Shown in pieces: positions 48,451 through 60,974 of a stretch of 64,000 bases of DNA (position 1 is the first letter of the stretch; the number at the start of each line of letters is the position of its first letter). The notes below the pieces were generated by a model. That model was not told the origin of the DNA, did not search any database, and was given only the letters and a program-made list of their open reading frames with translations. This DNA is from an uncultured Pelagibacteraceae bacterium. GTDB lineage: Bacteria > Pseudomonadota > Alphaproteobacteria > Pelagibacterales > Pelagibacteraceae. A program made the translations under genes and the position numbers. The stretch covers positions 62,001 to 126,000 of the forward strand of contig CACLUK010000001.1 of NCBI GenBank assembly GCA_902610115.1, read 5' to 3'.

Positions 48451-50001
48451 ATGCTGAATAGGGGGCTAGATAAACTTGAACTTTTACGGATAGTCGAAGC
48501 TGTTGCAAATGAAAAATCTATTGATAAAGAACTTGTAATTGGCTCAATGGAAAGTGCTATACAAAAAGCAGCACTTACAAAATTTGGAAACGACAATAAT
48601 ATTGAAGTTACGATAGACAGAGAAAGTGGTGAAATTAAAATTTTAAAAGTTCTTGAAATAGTAGAAAAAATTGAGGATTCAGCAAGAGAGATAACTCTTT
48701 CTGATGCAAAAAAGATTGAAAAAAATAACGCGGACTTAAAAGTAGGCGAAAAAATATTTGAGGAGCTTCCACAGATAGATTTTGGAAGAATTGCAGCTCA
48801 AAGTGCAAAACAAGTTATTAGTAGTCGTGTGAGAGAGGCAGAAAAAAATAGACAGTATGAAGATTTTATCGATAAACAGGATCAGATTTTAAGTGGAATA
48901 ATCAAAAGGCTAGAATACGGCAACGTAATTGTGGATTTGGGAAAGGCAGAAGGAGTTATAAAAAAAGACGAACTGATCCCCAGAGAAATTTTGAAAACTG
49001 GAGATAGAGTAAAAGCTTTTTGTTACGAGGTGAAAAAGGAGCTAAAAGGTCATCAAATATTTTTATCCAGAGCGCATCCACAATTTTTAGCTAAATTATT
49101 TTTCCAAGAAGTCCCTGAAATTTATGAGGGTACAATTGAAATTAAAGCAGTTGCTAGGGATCCCGGAAGTAGAGCAAAAATATGTGTCCACTCACAAGAC
49201 TCCTCCATTGACCCAGTAGGAGCATGCGTTGGAATGAGAGGCAGCAGAGTCCAAACAATTGTCAACGAGCTTCATGGAGAAAAGATAGACATTATTAAAT
49301 GGACTGAAGATTTACCAACATTAATATCTGAGTCTCTTTCTCCAGCAGAAATTCAAAAAGTTTTGATTGATCAAGACAATAAAAGAATTGATATTATTTT
49401 GACTGAAGAAAATTTAAGTAAAGCGATTGGAAGAAGAGGACAAAATGTAAGACTAGCTTCTAAATTAACAAATTATGAAATTGATATTTTAACTGACAAA
49501 GAAGACTCAGAAAGAAGACAAGCTGAATTTAAAGATAGAACAGAAACTTTAATTAAGAACCTTGAAGTTGATGAAACACTGGGACAATTGCTTGTTTCAG
49601 AAGGATTTATCTCGATAGAGGAAATAGCCCAATCATCCCCAGAGAGTATTTCAAAGATAGATGCAATTGATGACGATACGGCTGAAGAATTGATAAAAAG
49701 ATCTCAAGAAACTTTAGTTAAAGAGAAAGAAGCTGTTGCAACAAAACTAAAAGAACTTGGAGTAGATGATAAACTTATAAATTTAAAAGGAATGACCCAA
49801 GGTATGCTTGTAATCTTAGGTCAAAAAAATATTAAAAAACTTAGTGATTTTGCTGATTTATCTTCGGATGAACTTATCGGTGGATTTGATGAATTTAAGG
49901 GAAAAAAAATAAGAATAGAAGGCTACTTAGAAGAATTTTCTTTGTCAAGAAAAGAGGCAGATGAACTAATTATGGCTGCAAGGGAAATAGCTTACAAGTA
50001 A
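48451..50001 (+). CDS. nusA: Transcription factor NusA
   Basis: 516 residues. N-terminal RNA polymerase-binding domain, S1 domain (about 130-200), two KH domains (with DPVGACVGMRGSRVQTI and LSKAIGRRGQNVRLA), then two acidic helical repeats (about 350-516), as in proteobacterial NusA. The start follows the clear ribosome site at 48439-48443; an ATG 36 bases upstream lies inside a terminator stem. rimP, usually just before nusA, and ylxR, usually after it, are both missing here. Confidence 0.96.
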   Translation: MLNRGLDKLELLRIVEAVANEKSIDKELVIGSMESAIQKAALTKFGNDNNIEVTIDRESGEIKILKVLEIVEKIEDSAREITLSDAKKIEKNNADLKVGEKIFEELPQIDFGRIAAQSAKQVISSRVREAEKNRQYEDFIDKQDQILSGIIKRLEYGNVIVDLGKAEGVIKKDELIPREILKTGDRVKAFCYEVKKELKGHQIFLSRAHPQFLAKLFFQEVPEIYEGTIEIKAVARDPGSRAKICVHSQDSSIDPVGACVGMRGSRVQTIVNELHGEKIDIIKWTEDLPTLISESLSPAEIQKVLIDQDNKRIDIILTEENLSKAIGRRGQNVRLASKLTNYEIDILTDKEDSERRQAEFKDRTETLIKNLEVDETLGQLLVSEGFISIEEIAQSSPESISKIDAIDDDTAEELIKRSQETLVKEKEAVATKLKELGVDDKLINLKGMTQGMLVILGQKNIKKLSDFADLSSDELIGGFDEFKGKKIRIEGYLEEFSLSRKEADELIMAAREIAYK

Positions 50002-50005
50002 TGTT

Positions 50006-52186
50006 ATGGAAAAAGATAAAAAAAAAACACTTACAATTTCTTCTAATTTAAAAAAAAAAATTGATACAAGTAGAATTTCTCCATCTGGAAAAAAAACTTA
50101 TTCTGTAGATAAAAAAAAAACATTTCGTCCAAACAAATCTTTTAATAAACTATCATCACCGAATTTAAATTTACAACAAGACTCTAAGAAAAAAAATTTT
50201 ACTAGAAAGTTTATCGAACAACAAGCTACGAAAGATTTCATTAAAAAAGATAATAAACCTTTAGGTAAAAGCAAATTAAAACTTAAGAGTCCAGTAGACA
50301 AAAGGGATTTTAAATTAACTGTGTCTAGAGCACTAAATGTTGAAGAAATAGAGATTAAGCAACGAAGTTTAGCTTCAGTAAAAAGAGCCAGATTAAAAGA
50401 GAAAAAAAATAAACCAGAGGGGGATGAAAAGAAAGAATTTAAAAAAGTAATTAAAGAGGTAAAAATACCAGAACAAATAACTATTCAAGAACTTTCTAAT
50501 AGGATGGCTGAGAAATCTAGTGAAATTATTAAATTTTTGTTTAATATGAAGGTAGTCGCTACGATAAATCATAATATTGATAAAGATACAGCAGAGTATA
50601 TTGTTAAAGAATTTGGTCATAAACCAATATTGGAAGAAGCGCCTTCAGTTCACAAAGGCAAAATAGAGAAAGAACTAAAGGGAGACATAAGACTTAGGCC
50701 ACCTGTTGTTACGATTATGGGACACGTAGATCATGGGAAAACTTCCTTATTGGACGCATTAAGAGATACTAATGTAGTTTCAGGTGAATATGGAGGAATT
50801 ACACAGCACATTGGAGCATACCAAGTAAAAGCTGATAATAACAAACTAATTACATTTATAGACACCCCAGGTCATGCTGCATTTACCGAAATGAGAGCAA
50901 GAGGATCAAAGATTACAGACATCGTGGTTTTAGTGGTAGCCGCAGATGATGGTATTAAACCTCAAACTGTCGAAGCGATTAAACATGCGAAAGCCGCTAA
51001 GGTTCCTATAATTGTCGCTATAAACAAATGTGATTTACAAGAAAAAAATATTAATAAAATTAAAAATGAAATGATGCAATATGAATTAATTGCTGAGGAT
51101 TTAAGCGGAGACACTCTTTTCGTTGAAGTTTCTGCATTAAAAAAAATAAATTTAAACAAACTTAAAGAAAGTATTCTCTTACAGTCCGAAATATTGGATT
51201 TAAAAGCCTCATTTTCAGATTTAGCAAAAGGTGTAGTAATAGAATCAAAAATTGATAAAGGAAAAGGACCTGTCTCAACAATTTTATTAAGCAATGGAAA
51301 ATTGAATAGAGGAGACTTTTTTATTTGTGGCGATACATGGGGCAAAATTAGAGCAATGATTAATTTTGAAGGAAAGATGATAAATGAAGCTTTGCCATCA
51401 ATGCCAGTTGAAATATTAGGTATGAATAACTCAGCTTATGCAGGAGCAGAATTTATAGTTACAAAAACTGAGAACGAAGCAAAAGAATTAGCCGAATTTA
51501 AAAAAATCAATTCTGCAAGCAACAAATTAATAGCAAATGATAAAACAACTCTTTTTGACAACATAAAAAGTAAAAGAGAACTCAATATTATAATAAAATC
51601 AGATGTACAAGGTTCAACTGAGGCATTAAAGATGGCTATTGATAAAATTACTCATGATGAAGTTGAGTCCAAAATCATATTATCTGATATTGGAATGATA
51701 AATGAAACTGACGTATCTTTGGCAAAAGCTTCAAATGCTATTTTGATAGGTTTTAATGTGAAACCAAACAGGGAGGCAAAAAAATTAGCTGAGGAACAAA
51801 AAATTGATATAAAATTTTTTAATATCATATATGAGGCAATTGACTATGTAGAAAAATCTTTATCAGGAATGTTAGAACCTGATATAAAAGAAACTGTTCT
51901 CGGAAGTGCCGAAATCAAAAAGATATTTAAAGTTTCAAGTGCAGGAAAAATTGCTGGCTCCAAAGTAATCAGTGGTGAAATAAAAAGTAAAAGTAAAGCA
52001 AGAATTATAAGAGATGGTGTTGTAGTTTTTAATGGAGAAATTTCTTCAATTTTCCGTGAAAAAAATCAAGTTAAGGAAGTTGGAACTGGCGCAGAATGTG
52101 GAATCAGTATAAAAGATTTTATCGATTTTAAAGAAAAAGATGTAATAGAGTCTTATTTGTCAGAGAAGATACTAAGGTCAATTTAA
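50006..52186 (+). CDS. infB: Translation initiation factor IF-2
   Basis: 726 residues. A Lys-rich disordered N-terminus (about 1-155), an IF2_N domain (ITIQELSNRMAEKS), then the G domain with GHVDHGKTSLLDAL, DTPGHAAF and NKCD, followed by domains II-IV. It brings initiator tRNA to the ribosome. The N-terminus is shorter than in E. coli. The start of rbfA overlaps its stop. Confidence 0.98.
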   Translation: MEKDKKKTLTISSNLKKKIDTSRISPSGKKTYSVDKKKTFRPNKSFNKLSSPNLNLQQDSKKKNFTRKFIEQQATKDFIKKDNKPLGKSKLKLKSPVDKRDFKLTVSRALNVEEIEIKQRSLASVKRARLKEKKNKPEGDEKKEFKKVIKEVKIPEQITIQELSNRMAEKSSEIIKFLFNMKVVATINHNIDKDTAEYIVKEFGHKPILEEAPSVHKGKIEKELKGDIRLRPPVVTIMGHVDHGKTSLLDALRDTNVVSGEYGGITQHIGAYQVKADNNKLITFIDTPGHAAFTEMRARGSKITDIVVLVVAADDGIKPQTVEAIKHAKAAKVPIIVAINKCDLQEKNINKIKNEMMQYELIAEDLSGDTLFVEVSALKKINLNKLKESILLQSEILDLKASFSDLAKGVVIESKIDKGKGPVSTILLSNGKLNRGDFFICGDTWGKIRAMINFEGKMINEALPSMPVEILGMNNSAYAGAEFIVTKTENEAKELAEFKKINSASNKLIANDKTTLFDNIKSKRELNIIIKSDVQGSTEALKMAIDKITHDEVESKIILSDIGMINETDVSLAKASNAILIGFNVKPNREAKKLAEEQKIDIKFFNIIYEAIDYVEKSLSGMLEPDIKETVLGSAEIKKIFKVSSAGKIAGSKVISGEIKSKSKARIIRDGVVVFNGEISSIFREKNQVKEVGTGAECGISIKDFIDFKEKDVIESYLSEKILRSI

Positions 52187-52584
52187 TGCGTAAACACACT
52201 TTTAACAAACAATTTAGCCAACGACAGTTAAGAGTAGGAGAGTTAGTCAAACAGAATCTTGGCGAGCTATTAATTAGGAATGAAGCTAAAATACCTTTTA
52301 TTAATTCAAAATTAATTACTGTAACCGAGGTAAGAATGACACCTGATCTTAAGACGGCTAGAGTATACGTGATTCCACTAGGAGGAATTGATACAAAAGA
52401 AACAGTAAAAATCTTGACTGAATACTCACATCTTGTTAGAAAAGCCCTGTCTAAAAGGCTTGATATAAAGTTTCTTCCTAAACTTACATTTGTTGAAGAT
52501 AACTCATTTGAATATGCTGAAAAGATAGAAAGAATAATTAAAAAAATAAAAAGCAATGATAAAGAAAAAAAAAGATACAATTAA
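52186..52584 (+). CDS. rbfA: Ribosome-binding factor A
   Basis: 132 residues, a KH-like fold: RQLRVGELVKQNLGELL, then ITVTEVRMTPDLKTARVYV, and the LRKALSKRLDIKFLPKLTF-like RKALSKRLDIKFLPKLTFVE end. It helps 16S rRNA maturation. Its 3' end overlaps rpsO by 29 bases. truB, commonly between rbfA and rpsO, is missing. Confidence 0.95.
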   Translation: MRKHTFNKQFSQRQLRVGELVKQNLGELLIRNEAKIPFINSKLITVTEVRMTPDLKTARVYVIPLGGIDTKETVKILTEYSHLVRKALSKRLDIKFLPKLTFVEDNSFEYAEKIERIIKKIKSNDKEKKRYN

Positions 52585-52816
52585 ATCTCTAGCTATTCAT
52601 TCTAATGACGTAGGTTCTACGGAGATTCAAATTGGACTACTTACTGATAAAATAACCAAACTATCAGAACACTTTAAAAAATTCAAAAAAGATAAACACT
52701 CAACTTTAGGTTTGACTAAGTCAGTTAATAAAAGAAAAAAACTTCTTATTTACCTTAAAAAGAAAAATTCTGAGTCCTACCTAAAAGTTATTAAACAACT
52801 TAACTTAAGGAAATAA
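52556..52816 (+). CDS. rpsO: 30S ribosomal protein S15
   Basis: 86 residues. [33 protein letters not shown] and [13 protein letters not shown] are the S15 signature. The start lies inside rbfA; the GS position of the protein (residues 20-21) agrees with a normal N-terminus, so the 29-base overlap is real. No free leader exists for the classical S15 feedback structure. Its stop overlaps the pnp ATG by one base. Confidence 0.96.
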   Translation: MIKKKKDTIKSLAIHSNDVGSTEIQIGLLTDKITKLSEHFKKFKKDKHSTLGLTKSVNKRKKLLIYLKKKNSESYLKVIKQLNLRK

Positions 52817-54888
52817 TGTTTAAATTACATAAGGAAGAATTAGAGGTTAATGGTAAAAAATTAACTTTAGAAACAGGCAAGGTTGCCCGTCAAGCAGATG
52901 GAGCAATTATTGCAACGTTAGGCGAAACAGTAGTGATAGCTACAGCAGTCGGGGCAAAAAAAGTTGCTGAAGGACAAGACTATTTTCCACTATCAGTAAA
53001 CTATCAAGAAAAGTATTACGCAGCAGGGAAAATTCCTGGTGGATATTTCAAAAGAGAAGCGAGACCTACTGAGGCTGAGACATTAATTTCTCGATTAATA
53101 GATAGACCAATAAGACCTCTGTTTCCCTCTGGTTTTATGAACGAAGTACAAGTTCTTCCAACAGTTTTATCTTACGACAGTGAAAATCAACCTGATATTC
53201 TCTCAATTATAGCTTCTTCGGCAGCGTTAGCTATATCAGGATTACCATTCATGGGACCTATAGCTGCGAGTAGAGTAGGATATAAAAATGGAAAATATTT
53301 ATTAAATCCTTCTTTCGAACAACTTAAAGAGTCAGATTTAGATCTAGTGGTAGCTGGCACAAAAGATGCAGTTTTGATGGTTGAGTCAGAAACATCTGGG
53401 TTATCCGAAAAAGTTATGCTGGATGCAGTTAAATTTGGACATGAAAAATTTGTACCAATTATTGAAGCAATTGAAAAATTAGCAAAGAAAGCTGGAAAAC
53501 CTAAGTGGGAAGTCGAGGAAGTTGATCTTTCTGAAATTAAAAAGAAAATTACAAAAAAATTTGAAAGTTCTTTAAAAAGCGCCTTTAAAGAAATAGACAA
53601 GAAAAAAAGATCAACAGCTATTTCTGAAATAGAAAGTCAATGTAAAGAAATGTTTGTAGAAGATGAAACTGTTACTGAAAATCAAGTAATGAATCAACTT
53701 AAATCTTTAGAAAAAGATATTGTAAGGACTGCAATTTTAAAAGAAAAGAAAAGAATTGATGGAAGAGGCTTATCAGACGTAAGACAGATTAAATGTGAAG
53801 TTGGTGTATTACCTAGAACTCATGGATCTGCTCTTTTCACAAGAGGGGAAACTCAAGCTCTTGTTGTTACAACGCTTGGAATGACAGATGATGAACAACG
53901 ATTAGAAAGTTTAGAAGGAATGCAAAGATCAAACTTTATGTTGCACTATAATTTTCCTCCATTCTCAGTTGGAGAATGTGGTAGAATAGGTACTGGCAGA
54001 AGAGAAATTGGTCATGGAAAACTTGCGTGGAGAGCAATTAACTCATCTTTACCATCAAAAGAAAATTTTCCATACACACTAAGAGTAGTTTCAGAAATAA
54101 CAGAGTCTAATGGATCTTCATCTATGGCAACAGTTTGTGGTACTTCATTATCCTTAATGGACGCTGGAGTTCCTATAAAAGAACCAGTTGCTGGTATTGC
54201 TATGGGATTAATTAAAGAAGGTAAGGATTTTTCTGTACTATCTGATATTTTGGGTGATGAAGATCATCTAGGAGATATGGATTTTAAAGTTGCTGGGACA
54301 AAGGATGGTATTACCTCACTTCAGATGGATATAAAAATTACAGGTATAACTTTTGAAATCATGGAAAAAGCATTAAAGCAAGCTAAAGGAGGAAGAGAGT
54401 TCATCTTAGGAGAAATGAATAAAGCTATTAAAACTTCAAGAAAAGAATTTTCAAAACACACACCTAAAATGGAAACTATTAAAGTTGATAAAAAAGATAT
54501 AGCAACAGTGATAGGAAAAGGCGGAGCAACCATAAGAGAAATCGTTGAAACCTCAGGAGCTAAAGTTGATGTGAAGGACACTGGAGAAGTAACTGTTGCA
54601 GCACCAGATGAAGCATCAAGAAGTAAAGCAATCGATTTTATCAAAAATTTGATTGCAAAACCTGAGATGGGTAAAATTTATAAAGGTAAAGTAGTTAAAA
54701 TTATGGAATTTGGAGCTTTTGTAAATTTTTTAGGAAAGCAAGACGGTCTCGTACATATTTCTGAACTTGCTGACAAACGTGTTGCAAAAGTTGGTGATAT
54801 TGTAAAAGAGGGCGATGAAGTATCTGTTAAAGTAGTCGGATTTGATAGAGGAAAAGTAAAGCTTTCAATGAAGCAAGCCTCTGCTTAA
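52816..54888 (+). CDS. pnp: Polynucleotide phosphorylase
   Basis: 690 residues: two RNase PH domains (the second with [11 protein letters not shown]-like [15 protein letters not shown] and the [11 protein letters not shown] motif), an all-alpha linker, a KH domain with [11 protein letters not shown], and a C-terminal S1 domain. It degrades RNA from the 3' end as part of the degradosome. rpsO-pnp is conserved in most bacteria. Its stop interlocks with that of fabI (54885-54888). Confidence 0.98.
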   Translation: MFKLHKEELEVNGKKLTLETGKVARQADGAIIATLGETVVIATAVGAKKVAEGQDYFPLSVNYQEKYYAAGKIPGGYFKREARPTEAETLISRLIDRPIRPLFPSGFMNEVQVLPTVLSYDSENQPDILSIIASSAALAISGLPFMGPIAASRVGYKNGKYLLNPSFEQLKESDLDLVVAGTKDAVLMVESETSGLSEKVMLDAVKFGHEKFVPIIEAIEKLAKKAGKPKWEVEEVDLSEIKKKITKKFESSLKSAFKEIDKKKRSTAISEIESQCKEMFVEDETVTENQVMNQLKSLEKDIVRTAILKEKKRIDGRGLSDVRQIKCEVGVLPRTHGSALFTRGETQALVVTTLGMTDDEQRLESLEGMQRSNFMLHYNFPPFSVGECGRIGTGRREIGHGKLAWRAINSSLPSKENFPYTLRVVSEITESNGSSSMATVCGTSLSLMDAGVPIKEPVAGIAMGLIKEGKDFSVLSDILGDEDHLGDMDFKVAGTKDGITSLQMDIKITGITFEIMEKALKQAKGGREFILGEMNKAIKTSRKEFSKHTPKMETIKVDKKDIATVIGKGGATIREIVETSGAKVDVKDTGEVTVAAPDEASRSKAIDFIKNLIAKPEMGKIYKGKVVKIMEFGAFVNFLGKQDGLVHISELADKRVAKVGDIVKEGDEVSVKVVGFDRGKVKLSMKQASA

Positions 54889-55670
54889 ACCATATTTTTA
54901 GGATCTGGCATACCTACTTTATTATATCCTGCATCCACATAATGAATTTCGCCAGTCACACCAGCTGCCAAATTACTTAGTAGGTATAATGCGGAATTAC
55001 CGACATCATGAATATCCACATTTCTTTTTAAAAAGGAATGGTCCTCATTCCATTTGTACAAGAATTTTGCATCTCCAATAGCAGATGCTGCCAAAGTTTT
55101 TATAGGTCCTGCGCTGATTGCGTTAACTCTAATTTTCTTTTTACCAAGATCTCTGGCTAGATATTTTACGCTTGCCTCTAAAGCAGATTTACATACTCCC
55201 ATGACATTATAATTAGGTATTGCTTTAGTCGACTCGTACGTGAGAGTTAGCAAACTCCCTTCTTCCCTTATTATCTTTGCCGCTTCTTTAGATACTTCAG
55301 TGAAAGAAAAACATGAGATAAGCATACTTCTTAGAAAATTTTCTCTAGTGGTATTCAAGTATTCCCCTGATAATTCTGATTTATCTGAAAAAGCAACTGC
55401 GTGGACTACAAAATCTATTTCGCCCCATTTTGACTTAATATCCTGGAAAAGTTTAACAACTTCTTCTTTTTTTTCTACATCACAACTGAAAGTAACGTTA
55501 GAATTTAATTTTTCTGCCAAGGGCACGACTCTTTTTTTCAAAGCTTCACCTAAATAAGTAAATGCTAATTCTGCACCAGCTTCTGAAAGTTTTTGAGATA
55601 TTCCCCAAGCTATTGAGCGTTCGTTGGCAACACCCATTATTAGACCCTTTTTTCCTTTCATCAAACTCAT
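54885..55670 (-). CDS. fabI: Enoyl-[acyl-carrier-protein] reductase
   Basis: 261 residues, FabI type. [17 protein letters not shown] at the N-terminus (cofactor loop) and the catalytic Tyr-x6-Lys in [14 protein letters not shown]. It performs the last reduction of fatty-acid elongation. Third gene of fabA-fabB-fabI on the minus strand; its start overlaps the fabB stop by one base. Confidence 0.97.
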   Translation of the reverse strand: MSLMKGKKGLIMGVANERSIAWGISQKLSEAGAELAFTYLGEALKKRVVPLAEKLNSNVTFSCDVEKKEEVVKLFQDIKSKWGEIDFVVHAVAFSDKSELSGEYLNTTRENFLRSMLISCFSFTEVSKEAAKIIREEGSLLTLTYESTKAIPNYNVMGVCKSALEASVKYLARDLGKKKIRVNAISAGPIKTLAASAIGDAKFLYKWNEDHSFLKRNVDIHDVGNSALYLLSNLAAGVTGEIHYVDAGYNKVGMPDPKNMV

Positions 55671-56884
55671 TATTTTACCTTTTGAAAAACTAAAGTAGCA
55701 TTAGTTCCACCAAAACCAAAACTATTAGACATTACTGAGTTTAGTTTTACATTTTTTTCAACTTTTGTGACTATAGGATATTTTTTTGCTTCATCATCCA
55801 TATCATTAATATTCGCTGATGCAGCTATAAAATTATTTTTCATCATAATTAAACTGTAAACAGCCTCATGTACTGAAGTAGCTCCTAGAGAATGTCCGGC
55901 TAGAGATTTAGTGGAGCTAATTTTAGGTTTATAGTCACTAAACACTTCACCTACTGCTTTTAATTCAGTTATATCTCCAACAGGTGTAGATGTTCCATGA
56001 GTATTTATATAGTCAATTTTATTTTTTACGGTACTTAATGCCATTTTCATGCACCTTACTGCTCCTTCTCCGGAAGGAGCTACCATATCGTATCCATCTG
56101 AAGTAGCACCATATCCAGTCAGTTCTGCATATATTTTTGCACCTCTAGACCTTGCGTGCTCGTACTCCTCTAAAACTAAAACTCCGCCACCTCCTGAGAT
56201 AACGAAACCATCTCGAGTTTTGTCATATGGTCTAGAGGCTTTTTCAGGAGTATCGTTGTATTTTGAGGATAAAGCAGTCATCGCATCAAACATCGCAGTC
56301 ATCGCAAAATGAACTTCGTCACTGCCACCTGCAAAAATAATTTTTTGTTTTCCTAGTTGAATTAATTCCATTGCATTACCTATGCAATGTCCGCTAGTTG
56401 CACACGCTGAACTGATGGTATAGTTAACCCCTTTTATTTTAAAAGGTACTGCAAGAGTTGCTGAGGCTGTACTCGACATTGTTCGTGGAACTACAAAAGG
56501 TCCCATTCTTTTTGGACTTTTTTCTCTTGTCTTGTCTGCTGCTAATATGACGTTTTCTATTGAAGGACCACCAGATCCCATAATCATTCCAGTTGAAACA
56601 CTGCTTACATCTTTTTCTTCAAGTCCAGAGTCCTTTACAGCTTCATTCATTGAAACATAATTGTAAGCAGACCCTGGCCCCATAAATCTTATAAATTTTC
56701 TATCTACATGATCTTCTAGTTTAATATTTGGTTTTCCGTGAACATGACTTTTTAAATTGTATTCTTTGTATTCTTCAGCAAATGTAATACCTGATTTTGC
56801 ATTTAGTAGTGACTTATAAACTTCATCTTGATTATTTCCTAAACAAGAAACTACCCCTATTCCAGTAACTACAACTCTTTTCAT
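55670..56884 (-). CDS. fabB: 3-oxoacyl-[acyl-carrier-protein] synthase I
   Basis: 404 residues, a condensing enzyme. The catalytic Cys is in [13 protein letters not shown], the two His in [11 protein letters not shown] and LAGHSLGA. The neighbouring fabA places it as FabB, needed for unsaturated fatty acids. It overlaps fabA by four bases. Confidence 0.97.
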   Translation of the reverse strand: MKRVVVTGIGVVSCLGNNQDEVYKSLLNAKSGITFAEEYKEYNLKSHVHGKPNIKLEDHVDRKFIRFMGPGSAYNYVSMNEAVKDSGLEEKDVSSVSTGMIMGSGGPSIENVILAADKTREKSPKRMGPFVVPRTMSSTASATLAVPFKIKGVNYTISSACATSGHCIGNAMELIQLGKQKIIFAGGSDEVHFAMTAMFDAMTALSSKYNDTPEKASRPYDKTRDGFVISGGGGVLVLEEYEHARSRGAKIYAELTGYGATSDGYDMVAPSGEGAVRCMKMALSTVKNKIDYINTHGTSTPVGDITELKAVGEVFSDYKPKISSTKSLAGHSLGATSVHEAVYSLIMMKNNFIAASANINDMDDEAKKYPIVTKVEKNVKLNSVMSNSFGFGGTNATLVFQKVK

Positions 56885-57384
56885 GATTTGAATAATCCTA
56901 CCTTAAGATTTTCTGCAGTGTAAATTATTTTACCATCTGCACTTAAAATACCATTAGCTAATCCAACAGCTGTACCTTCTTTTTTTAAAATTCTTTTCAT
57001 ATTTATTTCATAAGTTGCCATTTTAATATTTTTTAATACTTCACCTGTGAATTTTACAGAATTTACTCCTAAAGCTCTACCTTTTCCTGGCTCACCTATC
57101 CAGCCTAAATAAAATCCAACTAACTGCCACATAGCATCTAAACCAAGACAACCCGGCATAACTGGGTCCCTCTTAAAATGGCAATCAAAAAACCATAGGT
57201 TGTCTTTAATATCTAGCTCCGCTTTAATAAAACCTTTCTTAAATTCACCTGTATCTTTTTTTATTTCTGTAATTCTATCAAACATCAACATTGGAGGTAA
57301 CGGCAGCTTAGCATTCCCCTCACCAAATAGTTTTCCCTCTCCACACGAAATTAGCTCATCGTAATTGTAACTATTTTTTTGCAT
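56881..57384 (-). CDS. fabA: 3-hydroxydecanoyl-ACP dehydratase/isomerase
   Basis: 167 residues, hot-dog fold. The active His and Asp lie in [23 protein letters not shown]. It introduces the double bond of unsaturated fatty acids in the oxygen-independent route with FabB. fabA-fabB-fabI beside irr is a conserved alphaproteobacterial cluster. Divergent from irr across 92 bases; a TTTAGAAT half-site (57387-57394) lies just before its ATG. Confidence 0.97.
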   Translation of the reverse strand: MQKNSYNYDELISCGEGKLFGEGNAKLPLPPMLMFDRITEIKKDTGEFKKGFIKAELDIKDNLWFFDCHFKRDPVMPGCLGLDAMWQLVGFYLGWIGEPGKGRALGVNSVKFTGEVLKNIKMATYEINMKRILKKEGTAVGLANGILSADGKIIYTAENLKVGLFKS

Positions 57385-57435
57385 GATTTAGAATTGTTTT
57401 ACTTGATTTAGCAAAAGTTTCATATATATTTTGTT

Positions 57436-57457
57436 TTTAGAATGATTATAAAGTAGA
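57436..57457 (+). promoter_or_regulatory. ICE-like operator before irr
   Basis: TTTAGAATGATTATAAAGTA continuing to GA, an imperfect inverted repeat (TTTAGAAT/ATTATAAA) 24 bases before the irr start. It matches 20 of 22 bases of the box before katG. It resembles the Irr iron-control element (TTTAGAA...TTCTAAA type). The overlapping TATAAA could be a -10 hexamer, so bound protein would block transcription. Confidence 0.65.
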
Positions 57458-57476
57458 TCAAAAAACGAACTAAAAC

Positions 57477-57884
57477 GTGAAAAAAATAGACATTTTAAAA
57501 AAATTAAGATCTTCTGGGTTAAGACCGACTAAACAAAGAGTTGAAATAGCTAAATTTTTATTTGAAAGAGAAAAAACTTTCCATTTTACAGTCGAAAGTC
57601 TAAACAAACTTTTGAGCAAAAAATCGGCTTCTAAAATTGCGCTAGCTACAATTTATAATACCGTTCACGCATTTAAAACAGCCGGACATTTAAGTGAAGT
57701 TGAAGTAAGAGGAAACAAAACTTATTTTGATACTAATGTTTCAAACCATCACCATTTTTATGATAGCGATACTTCAGAATTAATAGACATCGATTCGAAT
57801 GATATAATCATTCAAAAAATTCCAAAAGCACCAAATGGTAAAAAAATTAAGAATGTTGAGGTATTTATAAATTTGAAAAATTGA
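57477..57884 (+). CDS. irr: Fur family regulator Irr-like
   Basis: 135 residues, GTG start. Winged helix GLRPTKQRVEIAKFLF and LATIYNTVHAFKTAGHL, then EVRGNKTYFDTNVSNHHHFYD, the HHH motif and surrounding residues that mark Irr rather than Fur. Irr senses haem/iron status in alphaproteobacteria and binds ICE boxes. The classical haem regulatory motif with Cys-Pro (as in Bradyrhizobium) is not present. It is next to fabA and followed by katG, with a matching operator before each of irr and katG. Confidence 0.88.
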   Translation: MKKIDILKKLRSSGLRPTKQRVEIAKFLFEREKTFHFTVESLNKLLSKKSASKIALATIYNTVHAFKTAGHLSEVEVRGNKTYFDTNVSNHHHFYDSDTSELIDIDSNDIIIQKIPKAPNGKKIKNVEVFINLKN

Positions 57885-57906
57885 CAGTTTGTCGCTTGTT
57901 TTTCAC

Positions 57907-60103
<2,197 letters not shown>

Positions 60104-60104
60104 T

Positions 60105-60746
60105 ATGGAAATTGTAAAAACACAAAACTTAGAAAAGTTAAATCAAAATATAAAAGATGATTTTTTTAAAGTTCCAAATTTAAAATTTGATATTGATAAA
60201 TTAAAAGCTGATTTAAATATTGTATTAAAAAAAAAGAAATTCAGCACTCTTGGTATTAAAAACTTTGGGGCCATTTCTATAAATCAAATTCCAGGTGATA
60301 AAAATTCTACAGAGGGTCACAATGTAAGAGGCACTTACTGGACTATACCTGATGAAAAAGGTAAAGAAGTAGAGAGAGACAAGGCTATTGATGAGTCAAA
60401 ATATACAGAAATAGTTCCTGAGTTTAAAAATACATATTTTGAGGAAGTTTATAATACTTTAAGGAAACACTTTAAACTTGGAAGAGTAAGAATATTATTA
60501 AAAGAACCTAGATCAACTCTAAGTTGGCATAGAGATCCAGAGCCAAGACTCCATATTCCAATCATAACGAATAAAGGTTGCAGAATGGTCATCGAAGATG
60601 TTTGTAAGCACATGCCAGCAGATGGATCAGCAACTATTACAAACAACACTAAATATCACAACTTCTTTAATGGCGGTGAGCAAGATAGGATACATCTTGT
60701 AGCTTGTGTTTTAGAAAATCCGTTTAAAAATGGCAGAGTTCAATAA
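60105..60746 (+). CDS. Aspartyl/asparaginyl hydroxylase-like 2OG-Fe(II) oxygenase
   Basis: 213 residues. The iron site is visible as the HxD in LSWHRDPEPRLHIPIITN (His and Asp of HRD) and a distal His in TKYHNFFNGGEQDRIHLVA; the Arg in DRIHLV probably binds 2-oxoglutarate. This is the cupin-like Asp/Asn beta-hydroxylase family (PF05118). The substrate is unknown. It starts one base after katG and overlaps the DUF2061 gene by 17 bases, so it is in the katG operon. Confidence 0.82.
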   Translation: MEIVKTQNLEKLNQNIKDDFFKVPNLKFDIDKLKADLNIVLKKKKFSTLGIKNFGAISINQIPGDKNSTEGHNVRGTYWTIPDEKGKEVERDKAIDESKYTEIVPEFKNTYFEEVYNTLRKHFKLGRVRILLKEPRSTLSWHRDPEPRLHIPIITNKGCRMVIEDVCKHMPADGSATITNNTKYHNFFNGGEQDRIHLVACVLENPFKNGRVQ

Positions 60747-60972
60747 AGGAATCTATCTTACTGTAAAAGATATTTATCAAAGCAACAAAGGATCTCTTTT
60801 ACGAACCTTAATCTATACAATTGGACATTTTTTAATTGCCATAACAGTTTTAATGTTAATATCCAATGTTTCATTCGCGATTGCTTTAACTGATGCAATA
60901 GTTGAGCCGATTGCTAACGCAGTTTGGTACTTCGTGCTAGATAAAATCTGGACATCTAAGAACAAGAAATAG
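60730..60972 (+). CDS. DUF2061 membrane protein
   Basis: 80 residues with two membrane segments (about 25-45 and 50-70). The RTLIYTIGHFLIA start and EPIANAVWYFVLDKIW end match the DUF2061 pattern of small predicted inner-membrane proteins. Function unknown. Last gene of the katG unit; convergent with the SH3 gene two bases away. Confidence 0.82.
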   Translation: MAEFNKGIYLTVKDIYQSNKGSLLRTLIYTIGHFLIAITVLMLISNVSFAIALTDAIVEPIANAVWYFVLDKIWTSKNKK

Positions 60973-60974
60973 TT

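Noticed and set aside
53187-53600. A 137-codon frame on the minus strand within pnp
   Set aside because: It lies wholly inside a conserved essential gene on the other strand and shows no family features.
57387-57394. TTTAGAAT before fabA as a third Irr site
   Set aside because: Only one half of the repeat is present, and the rest does not match. Mentioned only as a possible half-site.
57881-57893. TTGACA and a short GACA/TGTC hairpin after irr
   Set aside because: The TTGACA is too far from the likely -10 of katG, and a four-base stem is too weak for a terminator.
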